A stretch of DNA of 64,000 nucleotides from Agelaius tricolor (taxonomy: Eukaryota > Chordata > Aves > Passeriformes > Icteridae), in NCBI GenBank assembly GCA_023055355.1, contig JALJCS010000004.1, forward strand, positions 18,936,244 through 19,000,243. Reading direction: 5' to 3'. Made by a program: the position numbers and the translations under genes. A model generated the notes under the pieces. It was not told where the DNA came from and made no database searches. It worked only from the letters and a program-made list of their open reading frames with translations. Position 1 is the first letter of the stretch, and each line of letters opens with the position of its first letter. Shown in pieces: positions 36,545 to 47,462 of the stretch.

Positions 36545-37138
36545 AAGGAGGAGTATTCTTGGGACTACAGGCTGAAAGCTGCTTAGTGAAAAAGGACCTG
36601 GGGATGCCAGTGGACAGCCAACTTAACAAGAATCAGCAGAGTGCCCAGGCGGCCAAAAAGGTAGATGGCACTCTGGTTGGATCAGGAATATCAAGAAAAT
36701 TGGTGTGGCCAGCAGGACTAGTGAAGGCATCGTCCTCCTGTACTTGGCTGGGGTGAGTTTGTTCCTTAAATCCCGTGTCCAGTTCTGGGCCCCAAAATTC
36801 AGGAAGGGCATTGAGGTGCTGGAGAAAAGGAAGCTCAGGGATGCCTCTCTCTACAAATTCCTGAAAGGAGGATGAAGGCAAGTGAGGGTTAGTCATTTCT
36901 CACAGGCAACAAATGACAGGGCAGAAGAAAATAGCTTCAATTCTGCCAGGAAGCATTTAGATGCACTATTAAGACTTCTCTGAAAGTCTGGTCAGGCAAT
37001 AAGTTGCTCAGGGAAGTGTTATAAAGGTGTGTTTGTGGCACTTGGGAATGTGGTTTAGTGGCAACAGGTCTATGCTACTTTAACAGCTGGACTCATTGAT
37101 ATTGAAGGTAATAATTCCATGATTCTATGACTCTATGG
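36545..37138 (+). mobile_element. CR1 LINE 3' part with internal deletion, plus strand
   Basis: C-terminal ORF2 sequence (GAAAAAGGACCTGGGGATGCC, GTGGCCAGCAGGACTAGTGA, CCAGTTCTGGGCCCC) leads into the 3' UTR and a tail ATGATTCTATGACTCTATG. At 36819-36824 (CTGGAG) the sequence jumps from the region after GACATCGAGGTG to the later AAAAGGAGGCTCAGG block. Compared with the 20585 copy this skips about 120 bases. Confidence 0.87.
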
Positions 37139-38744
37139 GATTTCACACAGATTTTGAAGTCAACAGCAAAGGGAAAATTAGATAGATTGAATATGGACAC
37201 TGTTTACTGAATTTTAGAAAAGATTTATTATAAAGATTGTCAGTAAACTATTTCCCCTGGGCAGAGTATTTTAATGATTCACTGCTTACCTAGGGTGACT
37301 AATCTTTTGATGTAACAAATCTGTCTTAGTCTTAGAAAGCACTCTTTATCCTAAATGCAAGTTACAGACTGTCAGTAATGGTTCATGCAGAAATTATTCT
37401 GGAACATGTTAGACTGTCTTAAGTGCTGTTCCCTGATGTGCCTTAACATCTGCCTGTGATGTAAATCGATGTTCAGCTATTCAGCCAGTCTATAGCTGAA
37501 TTCAAGTGACTTTTTCTGACACTAGTGACCTCATTAGTTACCTCATTAGTTATCTCATTGTTTCCTGTTTCCACAGCTAAAATTCTGGGTGTCTTTAAGT
37601 GACTATTAGGCTATGTGATCAACTTCTAGGTATTGTTTCAGAAACTAATAGTATTTCAGTTCTGCAATATTTAACTGCTCCTCATTAAGTGTTCCCACGA
37701 GGCTGAAATAATATCTATTGCAAAATATATAGCAAAATTTCATAATTTTTCCTGTGTGAAATTATTTTCTTGAGAATAAAACTTGATTAAAGCCCTCCAG
37801 GTGTTTGAGAGATACCTGTCAGAAGCCTGAATGATCTGTAAAAGTTATTGTCAAAGTGGAATTACAATCCTTGAGACAAATTATGGCATATTTTTGGTAT
37901 ATATTCAAAATTGGATTAAAGGTTCTGAAGTCTCCCGCTGAAAGTTTTTTAGAGCTAAGTGAGGAAAGAATGGAAAAGTTTAAAACATTACAGGAATCAA
38001 TCCCATACAGGATTCAATCCCATGCTGCTTGAGTACATTGAGATGGAAACTTAATGAACTTCTCAAGCATTCTAAAATGCATCACTTTCTAATTTCAGTT
38101 ATTTAATCCATGAAGGTTTTTTTTTGTGTTTTTTTTTTCTAGTATTAAAAATGAATTAATAACTGTAGCCATTGAAGTTGTAGTTCAATTTGCTTCACCA
38201 GCTGGGAATTTGCAATCAATTAATATGAAAATTCTTGAAGTAAAAGTACAGTTTCTATTACTGTAGATGAAAGTTTCTTATAATTGCAAGTCAAAAAAGT
38301 GTTGGCAAAAATAATATTGAAAATAATCTTTAATATTGTGCCTTATTAAATAACAGGCAAAATGCTTTCTGTATGTAAGTATGTTTCCATAGAATAAATA
38401 TAAACAGCAGAAACAATATATATAGTTTCAGGCAAGAGATGATAATATATCACTTTTTCTCATTATATCATACTGTCTCCACTTTATGATCCATAAGGTC
38501 TAAAGTTCTTAATTTATTTGTTCTGTTAAATATTAGCTGTCCATTTTCAGCAAATAAGGTGGTTAACATTAAAGTCATCAAACAGACTAAAAAATACTTA
38601 TGATACATAATGAAGTTTTTACATTTTCACAACCAAATCTAGAAAGTTATTCTATAACAGTTCATTCAACTTGTTGAAGGACTTGGAAATAATACCTTGA
38701 AATTCCAAATTCCATTATCCCTTGAACAAGTAAAGAATCTAGAA
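37139..38744. other. AT-rich non-coding stretch
   Basis: No gene recognised. It holds a 12-bp tandem repeat (37529-37560). I looked here for a 5' LTR of the downstream provirus and found none. Confidence 0.6.
37529..37560. repeat. 12-bp tandem repeat, 2.7 copies
   Basis: CCTCATTAGTTA is repeated twice, then a partial TCTCATTG. Confidence 0.85.
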
Positions 38745-39159
38745 ACACTGGTGAAATACTTTTAAAAAAAGTGTGCTGTAACCCTGTATCCCAGAGAGGA
38801 CCCAAATCAGTGCAAAGTGTTGGGGCCTGGCCAGCCTTATTGAGCCATGTTCAACACTGCTCAGTGGCCTCAGGAGGGTCTCTGAACCTGACAATGAGAT
38901 GACAGCAGGGCCTGCAGCTGGTCCCACCACGGTGACAGACACTGGACAGGAGCTGGCACCAAAACCGCTGAAACTGAGCCAGCCGGTGCTGCTGGCAGTG
39001 GGGCCTGCAGAGACACAGAAAATACATGAAAGTCACCTGGTAAAAAAGCTGTAGCAAAACCAATCAAGGATGACAGTGAGAGCAAAGAGGAGGAAGAAGC
39101 AGAACCATCACAAGGGTGATTTTCAGGGTCCTCATCAAGGCTATCACTGGAACTGGAAG

Positions 39160-39975
39160 AGGAGACAGAAGAGACAACAACATCTCAACCCCTATCTCTG
39201 AGCGAGCTACAGGAGCCAAGAAAAGATTTCAGCCGTCATCCATGTGAGCATTTCACTGCCTGGCTACTCCAGTGCTGGGATAACAGAGACAGTAATGGTG
39301 AGCTAGAGGGTAGGGAAGCCAGGCAGCTGGGATCACTTGCTAAGGAATCAGGCATTGACAAAAAATAGGGAAAAAAGACACAAGCCCTTAGTTGCTGAAG
39401 GAGAGTCTTATCAAGTGTGAAGGAAAGGTATTCCTATAAAGATGATTTTCCATGTAACTCAGGCAAATGGACTACAATAAAGACAGGTATTCAATAACTG
39501 AGGGAAATGAAATATGAGAAAGAAATGAAATTTTGACCCAGAAAATGTGCAGCTCCCCATGGATCCAGATGACCTTTTCTGTCAATGAATTTTGTGGAGG
39601 AAATTTGTACAGAATGCACCAGCAGTACATGCCGACCCCCTGGCAACAATTTTTGGAAAGGTGATGCACCACCAGCAGTCAGTGACTTGATTTGGCAATT
39701 CTGGGAATTTCAAGAGAGTATTTCTTTCTCCATCGCTGTGGGGAAACTGATAGATAAACTGACAGATAAACTGGCTCATGAGTTCCAGCGATTCAGAGAG
39801 AATATGTCCTGCTCCCCACCTGTACAGGCCCATATTTCAACAACTGACAGAAGGTGTTCTGTTGCACAGGAGAGAGGATATAGAAGATACACATCACAGG
39901 GTACCTTGTGGCTTTACTTGTAGGACCATGGAGAGGATATGAGGAATGGGGAGAGACAACATACCTTGAATTTAT
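39160..39975 (+). pseudogene. gag: ERVL gag remnant
   Basis: Gag is the structural capsid precursor. The frame from about 39185 reads through SLSELQEPRKDFSRH and CWDNRDSNGELEGREA, a helical matrix/capsid-like region. It then breaks near 39365. A second open block (39585-39923, 112 codons) covers LIWQFWEFQESISFS and RRCSVAQERGYRRY. No Cys-His zinc knuckle is seen, and the expected C-terminus before the protease is short. A 13-base duplication (AGATAAACTG repeated at 39750-39773) lies inside. Several stops and shifts make it non-functional. Confidence 0.7.
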
Positions 39976-40181
39976 AGGTGTGGAAATTGCAGGAAAAAAT
40001 GTCTACAAATGGGTTTTTTCCCAGGCAATTTTTCGTTCTATTCTCCAGCGGTAAATTTTCCAGATAGAATGGAAGGTCTGATCAAACTACTGTCTCTAGG
40101 GAGAGAAGTTTTAGTCCATTTCTACAAGATGTTAGGAGGGAACATTGCAATCAGTGCTAGAGGGGTCCTGTTTCCAGCCAG

Positions 40182-40510
40182 GTGGAAGAGAGGCATAACT
40201 GGGTTTACTGGACTGTGTGGACTCAACGGCCTGGCACAGCAGCCCCACAGGAGCTTAAGGCTGTAGTAGACTCTGGTGTCCAGTGTGCCCTAATGCCATC
40301 AAGCTATGTAGAATCCATCTGTATTTCTGGAGTGACAGGGGGATCCAAAGAGCTGAGATTACCCTGACTAGGAATGAATGGCAAAAGCACACTATTTTGG
40401 CTGGACCAGAGATTCTACACATTCTTGGCATAGTTTGTCTCAGGAGAGGATATTCCAGGGACCCAAGGGTAGTGGTGGGCTTTTGGTATAATTGCCCAGG
40501 AGATGGAGTA
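40182..40510 (+). pseudogene. pro: ERVL protease remnant
   Basis: An aspartic protease that would cleave the Gag-Pol polyprotein. The frame 40182-40367 carries VVDSGVQCALMPSS, with the catalytic Asp-Ser-Gly at 40269-40277. A flap-like ISGVTGGS follows. After a frame change, NEWQKHTILAGPEILHILGI occupies the C-terminal part with its hydrophobic-Gly motif. The catalytic triplet is intact, but the reading frame is interrupted at least once, so the protein cannot be made as one piece. Confidence 0.78.
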
Positions 40511-40608
40511 AATTAAACAGCGCCTACTTTGCCTGGTTTTTCAGACAACCCTTTTGTTGTGGGATTGCTGAAGGCAGAGGAACAGCAGGTGCCAATTGCT
40601 ACAACAAC

Positions 40609-40627
40609 GGGGGAGGGGGGTGGGGGG
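40609..40627 (+). other. G-quadruplex-prone run
   Basis: Three G runs of five to six bases separated by single A and T bases, in the pol region of the provirus. They could fold as a G-quadruplex. Confidence 0.5.
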
Positions 40628-40639
40628 CAGTAGAACACC

Positions 40640-41110
40640 AAGAAAAAACTGTAATTCCCATCTATGAACTAATTTGTCACCTTGACTGCCAAGGAGTAAT
40701 CAGCAGGACTAGCTCACAGTTTAACAGTCCCATATACAGTCTGCAGCCTCATACAGAAAGTCTAACAGGGAATTGAGGCTGAGTAAAGCATTGTGCCCTG
40801 AATGACATCACATCACCTCTGAGTGCTGCTGTATGAGACAGAGCACTTCAATATGACCCGGAGTCAAAGGCAGACAAGTGGTGCTGCAACTGACATTGCT
40901 GATGCATTTTTCTCAGTCTCTGGCAGCAGATTGCTTTCACTTGGAGGGGTGTCCAGTATACCTAGAACTGACTGTCCCAGGTGTGGAAAAATAGCTGTAC
41001 CACCTGCCATGGACTGATCCAGACTGTACTGAAAAAAGGTGAAGCTCTGGAACACCTGCAATATTTTCTTGATTTCACTGTGTGGGAGAAAAAAAAGAAA
41101 AAAAAAAGAA
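40640..41110 (+). pseudogene. pol: ERVL reverse transcriptase remnant
   Basis: Fingers sequence VIPIYELICHLDCQGVIS (frame 40492-40776) is followed by an N-terminal palm. Motif A is ATDIADAFFSVS, with the catalytic Asp at 40892-40894. The catalytic YxDD box is reached at 41062-41073 but reads Tyr-Phe-Leu-Asp, so the first Asp is lost. An A-rich purine run (about 41088-41118) follows immediately. Frame changes separate the fingers, motif A and the YxDD region. The enzyme is inactive. Confidence 0.78.
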
Positions 41111-41650
41111 GAAAAGAGAAAGGATTGATTTTGCCATAAAACTTAGTAAGGTAAAGGGACCTGCACAGGAGATCCAGATTTTTAGGAATAAAATGCTAAG
41201 ATGGACAAGATCCTAATGGACATTATTAATAATATATCAATGGATGGGTGGGCAATGTCCCCACCCATTAACAAGAAATAAACACAAGCTTCTTTTAGGT
41301 GTTTTAGGCTTTTGGAGAAGTTCCATTCAAGATTAAAGTCTGATTGCAAGTACTTTCTAGTGACTCAGAAGAATGATTTCAAAGTGGGTCCTGAGCCTCT
41401 GACCAAATCAAGCAGGAGATAGTTCATATTGTACTTCATGGTCCAAATATAAAAAAATGTGCTTTACACTGCACCTGGGGAGAATGGCCCTACCTGAAAC
41501 CTCTGGAAAAAGCATCAGGAGGGACTCAATGTTGACCTTTAGGTTTTTGGAGTCAGGTATACAGAGAATCTGGAACATGTTTACTTCACCTGAAAAGGAG
41601 TTGCTGACAGCATATGAAGGTGTCCAATTTACTTTGATTTGAAGGTGATT
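41111..41650 (+). pseudogene. pol: ERVL RT thumb/connection remnant
   Basis: Degraded polymerase connection region. Late blocks include PEKELLTAYEGVQF (near 41586-41630), a hallmark of the segment leading to RNase H. Earlier parts are recognisable only in pieces across three frames. Confidence 0.65.
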
Positions 41651-41929
41651 TGTACTGAACCACAGCTCCTCCTGGCACCCTGGTTACCTGCATTGAGTGA
41701 GTTGGATGTTCAATGGAAGGATGTCCTCTACACATCATGCAACAAATACTATATTAAGAACGTGGGTTGCCATGATAACACAATGAGCTTTTATAGGAAA
41801 CCCTAACTGTCCAGGATTCTTAGAAGTAATCATGGAGTGGATAGAACACCAAGAGTTTGAAATGTCACAAGAGGAGATGGTATTACATGCTGAAGAGGTC
41901 ATACTATGTAATAATAGAAAATGAGCAGC

Positions 41930-42140
41930 AGTATGCCTTATTTACTGATGGATCCTCTTGTTTTGAGGGAAAATATCAGAGATAGAAAGCAGCTGTATGG
42001 AATCCCCTATCACAAGATGCAGAAACTGCTGAAGGAGAAGGTGAATCAAGTCAATTTGCAGAGGTGAAAACCATCCAGTTAGCCTTAGACATTGCTGAAT
42101 GAGAGAAATGGCCAGTACTTTACACTGATTCATGGATGGG
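41930..42140 (+). pseudogene. pol: ERVL ribonuclease H remnant
   Basis: RNase H removes the RNA strand of RNA-DNA hybrids. In one frame three acidic catalytic positions are visible: LFTDGSS (Asp codon 41947-41949), FAEVKTIQLALDIA (Glu codon 42061-42063) and LYTDSWM (Asp codon 42127-42129). Two in-frame stops break it: TAG in the AGATAGAAAGC context, and TGA just after LALDIAE. Spacing and residues are otherwise well preserved. Confidence 0.82.
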
Positions 42141-42269
42141 GGAAAATGTCCTATGGAGATGGTGGCAGCAATGGAAGAAGAATAGCTGGCAGCAACAAGG
42201 TAAACCCATCTGGCTGCTGCATTATGGTAAGGCATTGCTGCCTGGGCGGAAAACGTGGTTAGGCAGGTA

Positions 42270-43145
42270 CATCATGCAGAGGGTACCCAAGAGTCAGGCC
42301 ACAGAAGAGCATCAAAACAGCCAGCAGGTGGATCAGGCTGCTGGGGTTGAAGCAACTTAGGTGGATTTGGATTGCCAGCAGAAGGGTGCCACATATAGAT
42401 GGGCTCATGAGCAAGGGGTGGACACAACCACGAACCCTTTGAATGTGGAGCATCCTCTGTCATCATTTAAGCCAAGCAGGTCAAACCTCTGCGGAATGAA
42501 GGATGATGGCTGAAATATAAGTATAGGGAATCCTGGCAGGTTGACTATACCACACTCCTCCAAACCTGTGTGGCAAGAGCCGTGTGCTTGCAATGGTGGA
42601 GTCAACCATAGGACTTCCGGGAACTTCCTGTTCCCAGTCACACTGGATGAAACACTATCTTGGGACTGGGAAAGCGAGTCTTACCATGACACAGTACTGC
42701 AGAAAGAGTTGAATCCAACAATGGAACACATTTCCAAAGCAACATTGTGGAGACTTGGGACAGAGAGCACAGCATTGGGTGGATATATCACATTCCCTAT
42801 AGTGCACCAGCCTCTGGAAAGTTCAAGTGGTGTAATAGTCATGAAAGACTGCACATTAAAGACTGGACGTTAAAGAGAAAAATGGGTGGTGGTACTTTCA
42901 AACTTTGGGATACACATATAGCAAATGCCAGCTGGCTACTCAAAGATCTGCCAATAAGGCTGACTCTGAACCGTCAAAATTTTTACATTCTGTACAAGGG
43001 GACAAAGTTCCTGTAGTGCACATTAAAATCATGCTGAGAAAACAGCCTGCCTCAGCAAAAGGGACTGCTTTTGCTCGAGGACCTTGGTGCACTTAGTGGG
43101 TAATGCAGAAGGATATGAAAGTCCAGTGTGTACCTCAAAGAGAAT
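42270..43145 (+). pseudogene. pol: ERVL integrase remnant with two lost catalytic residues
   Basis: Integrase joins retroviral DNA to the host. The core begins at SWQVDYTTL, with the first catalytic Asp at 42543-42545. The second position reads ESNNGTHF, with Asn at 42717-42719 where the D,D-35-E family has Asp. The third reads ASGKFKWCNS, with Lys at 42825-42827 where Glu is expected. Exactly 35 codons separate the second and third positions, the canonical spacing, which confirms the alignment. Downstream blocks MGGGTFKLWDTH and GDKVPVVHIK belong to the C-terminal part. Stops and a shift near 42600-42650 also break the frame. Confidence 0.85.
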
Positions 43146-43490
43146 TTGATTTTGAGTGAAAATAGGCAATGAGTTAAATTGTATTATGCTAATATCTAAC
43201 ACTGTGTATTACCTCTTCTATGGTGTCTACATGTGTATCACCTCACTGAGCACCTTAGGGCATCAATCTTAACCAAAAATGTTCTGGGAATCTGAACGTG
43301 ACATCCTTCTGATTGTTGCACTTGAACCAGTGAAGAATGAATTCTGATAAAACTGAACAAGGGCAGAAATACTGGAATCAGGACTGACTCAAATACGCAG
43401 CATGAAACAATTTGGCAGCTGGATGGTGTTTTATCTCCAGCTGGGCTCAAAACCATGACAGTAATCAATGCCAAAAATATAATATCAGAA

Positions 43491-43512
43491 AGAATGGAGG
43501 GAAAAAAAAGAA
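43491..43512 (+). other. Polypurine-tract-like run at the provirus 3' edge
   Basis: AGAATGGAGGGAAAAAAAAG is a purine-only run at the end of ERVL-like sequence, the position of a plus-strand priming tract. The following bases do not start an identifiable LTR. Confidence 0.4.
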
Positions 43513-46500
43513 TTGTATTATTATTTTTTCCACACTCACAGCTATGGAATTAGAAAGCAGCAGCACAAGAATTCAGGTGTAAATCTTTAGCTAAGACATA
43601 AGAAAATGGTTGTCTTTTCCTTTCATAAAGAAACAAAGAGTTCCACTTTTCTTCACTTGAATCCATCCCTGTTTACTGCTGTTAGGGAAGAAAGATTATT
43701 GACTGTCATTTAAAAAGCTTTGAGTAACTGGATACTATTGCAATACAATTAATAAAAGAAAACCTATTCTGAAGTCAAGAAAAATATTGCTTTTATCAAT
43801 ACAAAGCATAATTCTTACAAACAAACTTGCTCATCAGCTATAAAAATCCTGTGTTCAAACACCTGAAAAACTGAATAAGGTGTGCATACAAATATGTACA
43901 TGACACTAACATCTCATAGTTACTAACATTTGTAAATTTACCAAGTTTAACATACAATGTTTTATTTATTACTAGAGAAAAAACTCATCCATTGAACCGT
44001 CTCAATAATCGAATGTAAAGTTTTCTTAACCAGCAAAAGCTGCATAAGGTTTTCAATCCCTGTCAACAAGATGCTATGTTGTGTATTTAAAACAAAAGTC
44101 GATAAACTAATTCAGTATTTTACTTTTTTAAATAATTTGCAGCTCTCCAGTAAGAACATGACAGCTAAATAAAATTAACTTATTTGAAAATATCTTCTAT
44201 ATTGTTTCTGAACAGCTGTAAAATATTGTTTTAGCAGTGAAATAACTACAAAATAAAGGCTTTCCTCCAATTTTTTATCTTTTAGTACCAAATCACACTT
44301 TGTTCTGCTGATTAACATAAATTGCTTATAACAAGGCATTTCTTATGTAAAACTACTTTGTTTGGATGACTTTGCATGTTACATAGCCAAACACACATTT
44401 CTAGATGACTATACAAAAATTAATACAGAAGTATTAAGAGGAGTGAGCATTCAGAAAAATGTATGGTCTACAGGTGGGCTTAGAAACAAATATTTCTTCT
44501 TGTGTTCACAGGAGACTGATGATTTTACATATCATCACAACTCCTGTTTATATAAATTGGTGGTCACTTACAATAAATATTGGCCTGTTACTGACAAATA
44601 ATTCAGATAATTGCCAACTAATAAAACAGAAATCAAAACAGAACCAAATATTTAAGTAAAAGTATCTTGATTTCTGTTGAGCTTTTTTCCTGACTACCTA
44701 GTCTGTACTGGTATAATTAGTTTGTAAAATTTGTGAAAGCCTTGTTTGTTGCTTCTAACTCTTAATGCATTAGAACCCAATCATATTAATTTTTTTCCCG
44801 ATTCTACATCAACAGATATCACAAAAAAACATAAGATCAGATATGCCAGAGTATGTAACATAAAGAGTCACAAATATTCATCTTCATGTTGAGGTAAGCA
44901 TATGTTTAGAAAGTGATGCTTACTAGAACATGTAATTTCTCTTAAACAGATGTATTTTAACTTCATGATTTGCAGTATTTATTTGAGTTTAGCTTGCTCA
45001 GAGACATTAAGTACTATGCATTGTACATATAACATGAATGAATGGATGGCAAAGATGGATTAAAAAAATGGAAAAAACAGGAATGACTTCTTATCTCTTG
45101 CATATCTCTTTCTCAGAGTAATTGAAAAGAGAAGTCCCTGAAAGCATATCTAGATTTGTCCTTTTTCACTTATCAACCTAAGTATATCTGTAGTCCATAA
45201 CAATGTTTCAGAGAGATAGAGTCATTATAAACTGCAGAGCATTCAATATAGATTCTGTAGCACTTGTTGTTTACTGAGTGACAATAATTAATTTAATATA
45301 GGTCAGATTTTCAAATACTTTATTGTTTGAATAAAAGTTCCATTTCATTCTGAATTCTTCATCCTGAATTATTCCTCCAGTATTCTAATGCGACTTATAA
45401 CTTATCTTCCATATTCATTCTGTGTTGATACTTCATTTTGAAGAAAGTGCTAAAGTCAGAAATCATATTTATACATCTATTTTGTGACAGAAAATTGAAA
45501 GAAGATATTGGAGGAAAGAAAATAATTATAGGGGGAAATAGAAACAGTATGAATTTCTTGATACCCCATCAAAAGAAGAATATCTAAGGAGCGTGAAAGA
45601 CATTGCTCTAGGGTTTTCCATTATAAAGATATGAAATGCTTATCTGTTTTTTGTTGATAAAGCAAGAAAACATATCTTGATACGATAAGGTAACATGAGT
45701 ATGTAAATGTTTCTTAAATCAAAGTAGCATCCTCTACCATTTAATTGACATTATGATCAGAAGAATAAATATCTAAAATAGCTATATTAGCAAAAGAGAT
45801 ACCCAGAAGTTAATTGTGAAAATTACCAATAATTTTTCAAATTTAAAAAATAACCTTGTTTCTTTCTCTTATCCAATTCTTCCCCTTATATTAATATACT
45901 GAATACACGGTATATTAACTAACTCTAACTCTTATTTTTCTTATTTTTTCCTTCTTTTTGATTTTTTTTTCTGTGAACAACACAAAAAATTCTTGAAATA
46001 AAGAGTATTTCAAGTTTTAGGAGAACAAGCAAACTGGAAGAATGATGGTAACAAAAGTAGAAGTTCAGTGGTGAAGGGGATATGATCACTCAACATGCCA
46101 TCAAGCCACTCACAATTTCAGAGAGGAGAAGACAATAGTTACAACAGTTTTCAGTAGCTGTTAAGAGCAGGAAGACCAATTGAAATGCAAGACAAAGAGA
46201 TTAGTCCTATAATCTAGACAGATCCGCTAAGTTATTGTTATCTTTCCCAAGGCAGAAATCATGAAATGAAACTTGGCAGATAACAAACTGCTCCTGCCTC
46301 AAAACAGAACTGTCCACGTGGTAACCAGTAGATAATATCCATTAGGATTTACTTTCAAATTATCAAATGTCAACAGAGTTTTCTTAATGTGATGTAAAAC
46401 TTGGACACCTTACCAAGATTTTCCATTGTATATGTTCAACTTTAGCTAGCCAAAGGATTTAATGGAAAATCATATCCTGTCAGGATGATAGGAAAGAATA

Positions 46501-47355
46501 TTTCTGAACTCTCAAAAAAAATTTTATCTACAGCACTTAAAATAGCTGTTCAGTAGTCTGATTGCATCTCCATTGATCTGGAAGGAAGAAAGCAGTCAGG
46601 TGAATAATAACTTCATCTGCTGCAAGATTTCCTTAACATCTTCATTTATTGCATGAATGCATCTTTCTATTAAATTCTCCTATCTTTTTCTCTCACAAAG
46701 CAGTAAATACTATACCACCTCTTAAGTTATCATTTCCAGGACTAACTCCAGTTAATTCTTACCATAGATGGATGTATTTCAATGCTATCTCTAACTAGTA
46801 CCAAAGTGCCACACCTATAGCATACTTGCCTTGTCAACACAGGTGCGATAAATAATCTCCATGTTCTCTTCAGAGTAGAAATAATATCTTTCCAGGTTAC
46901 AGGAAAATAACATACTGTTCTTTTTAAAAGAAAAATGTTCACTTTTAACTAAAAGCTTGATGAATGCAATGCATTAAAACTATGTCAACATAGCCTAGCT
47001 ATGCAAAGAATGACATAATTGTAAACCAGAGAAAAGTGTTCAATTGTAGCTTTCTCATTAGACCCATTCCTTTTGGAAACACCTTCCTTCTACAACCAAA
47101 AAAACCAAAACAAACAAGCAAACAAAATATTATATGCACAAATACAAAGCAAAATGGAAAAGCAGATTTGAATGCATAAATAGTAATACTTCTCAGTAGT
47201 ACTTGGAACTCCAGGGCAGACATTACCAATGTGACAGAGGAAAAAATTCAGGATGTTCATGCAAGTTCTCCTATTCTTTAAGTCCCTAAAACATCCAAAA
47301 TTCAAGTCACTAAAATATTCAAAAATCTTTCCATTGCACAGCATATTTCTGAGTT
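43513..47355. other. AT-rich non-coding stretch
   Basis: No gene recognised. A C/A-rich patch lies at 47093-47130. No 3' LTR of the upstream provirus is found. Confidence 0.6.
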
Positions 47356-47462
47356 ATTAATACATAAATATATATATATAATATATACATAAACATATAT
47401 ATACATATATACATGTATAAAATATATACATGTATAAAATATATACATGTATATACATGTTT
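47356..47462. repeat. (TA)n-rich repeat with a 17-bp unit
   Basis: TATATA and TACATA units include two exact copies of ACATGTATAAAATATAT at 47411-47427 and 47428-47444. Confidence 0.85.

Larger units (their letters stand above)
38745..43512 (+). mobile_element. Degenerate ERVL-like provirus interior without LTRs
   Basis: About 4.8 kb with the retroviral gene order leader-gag-protease-RT-RNase H-integrase on the plus strand. It shows no env, as usual for ERVL. Each domain is supported separately below. Frameshifts and stops are frequent. By spacing, the gag C-terminus and parts of RT/connection are shortened. A purine-rich tract (43491-43512) sits where a polypurine tract would precede a 3' LTR. 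No LTR is recognisable on either side, and the two solo LTRs elsewhere are in other locations. Boundaries are my estimate. Class assignment (ERVL) rests on similarity of the visible domains to avian ERVL as I know it. Confidence 0.85.
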
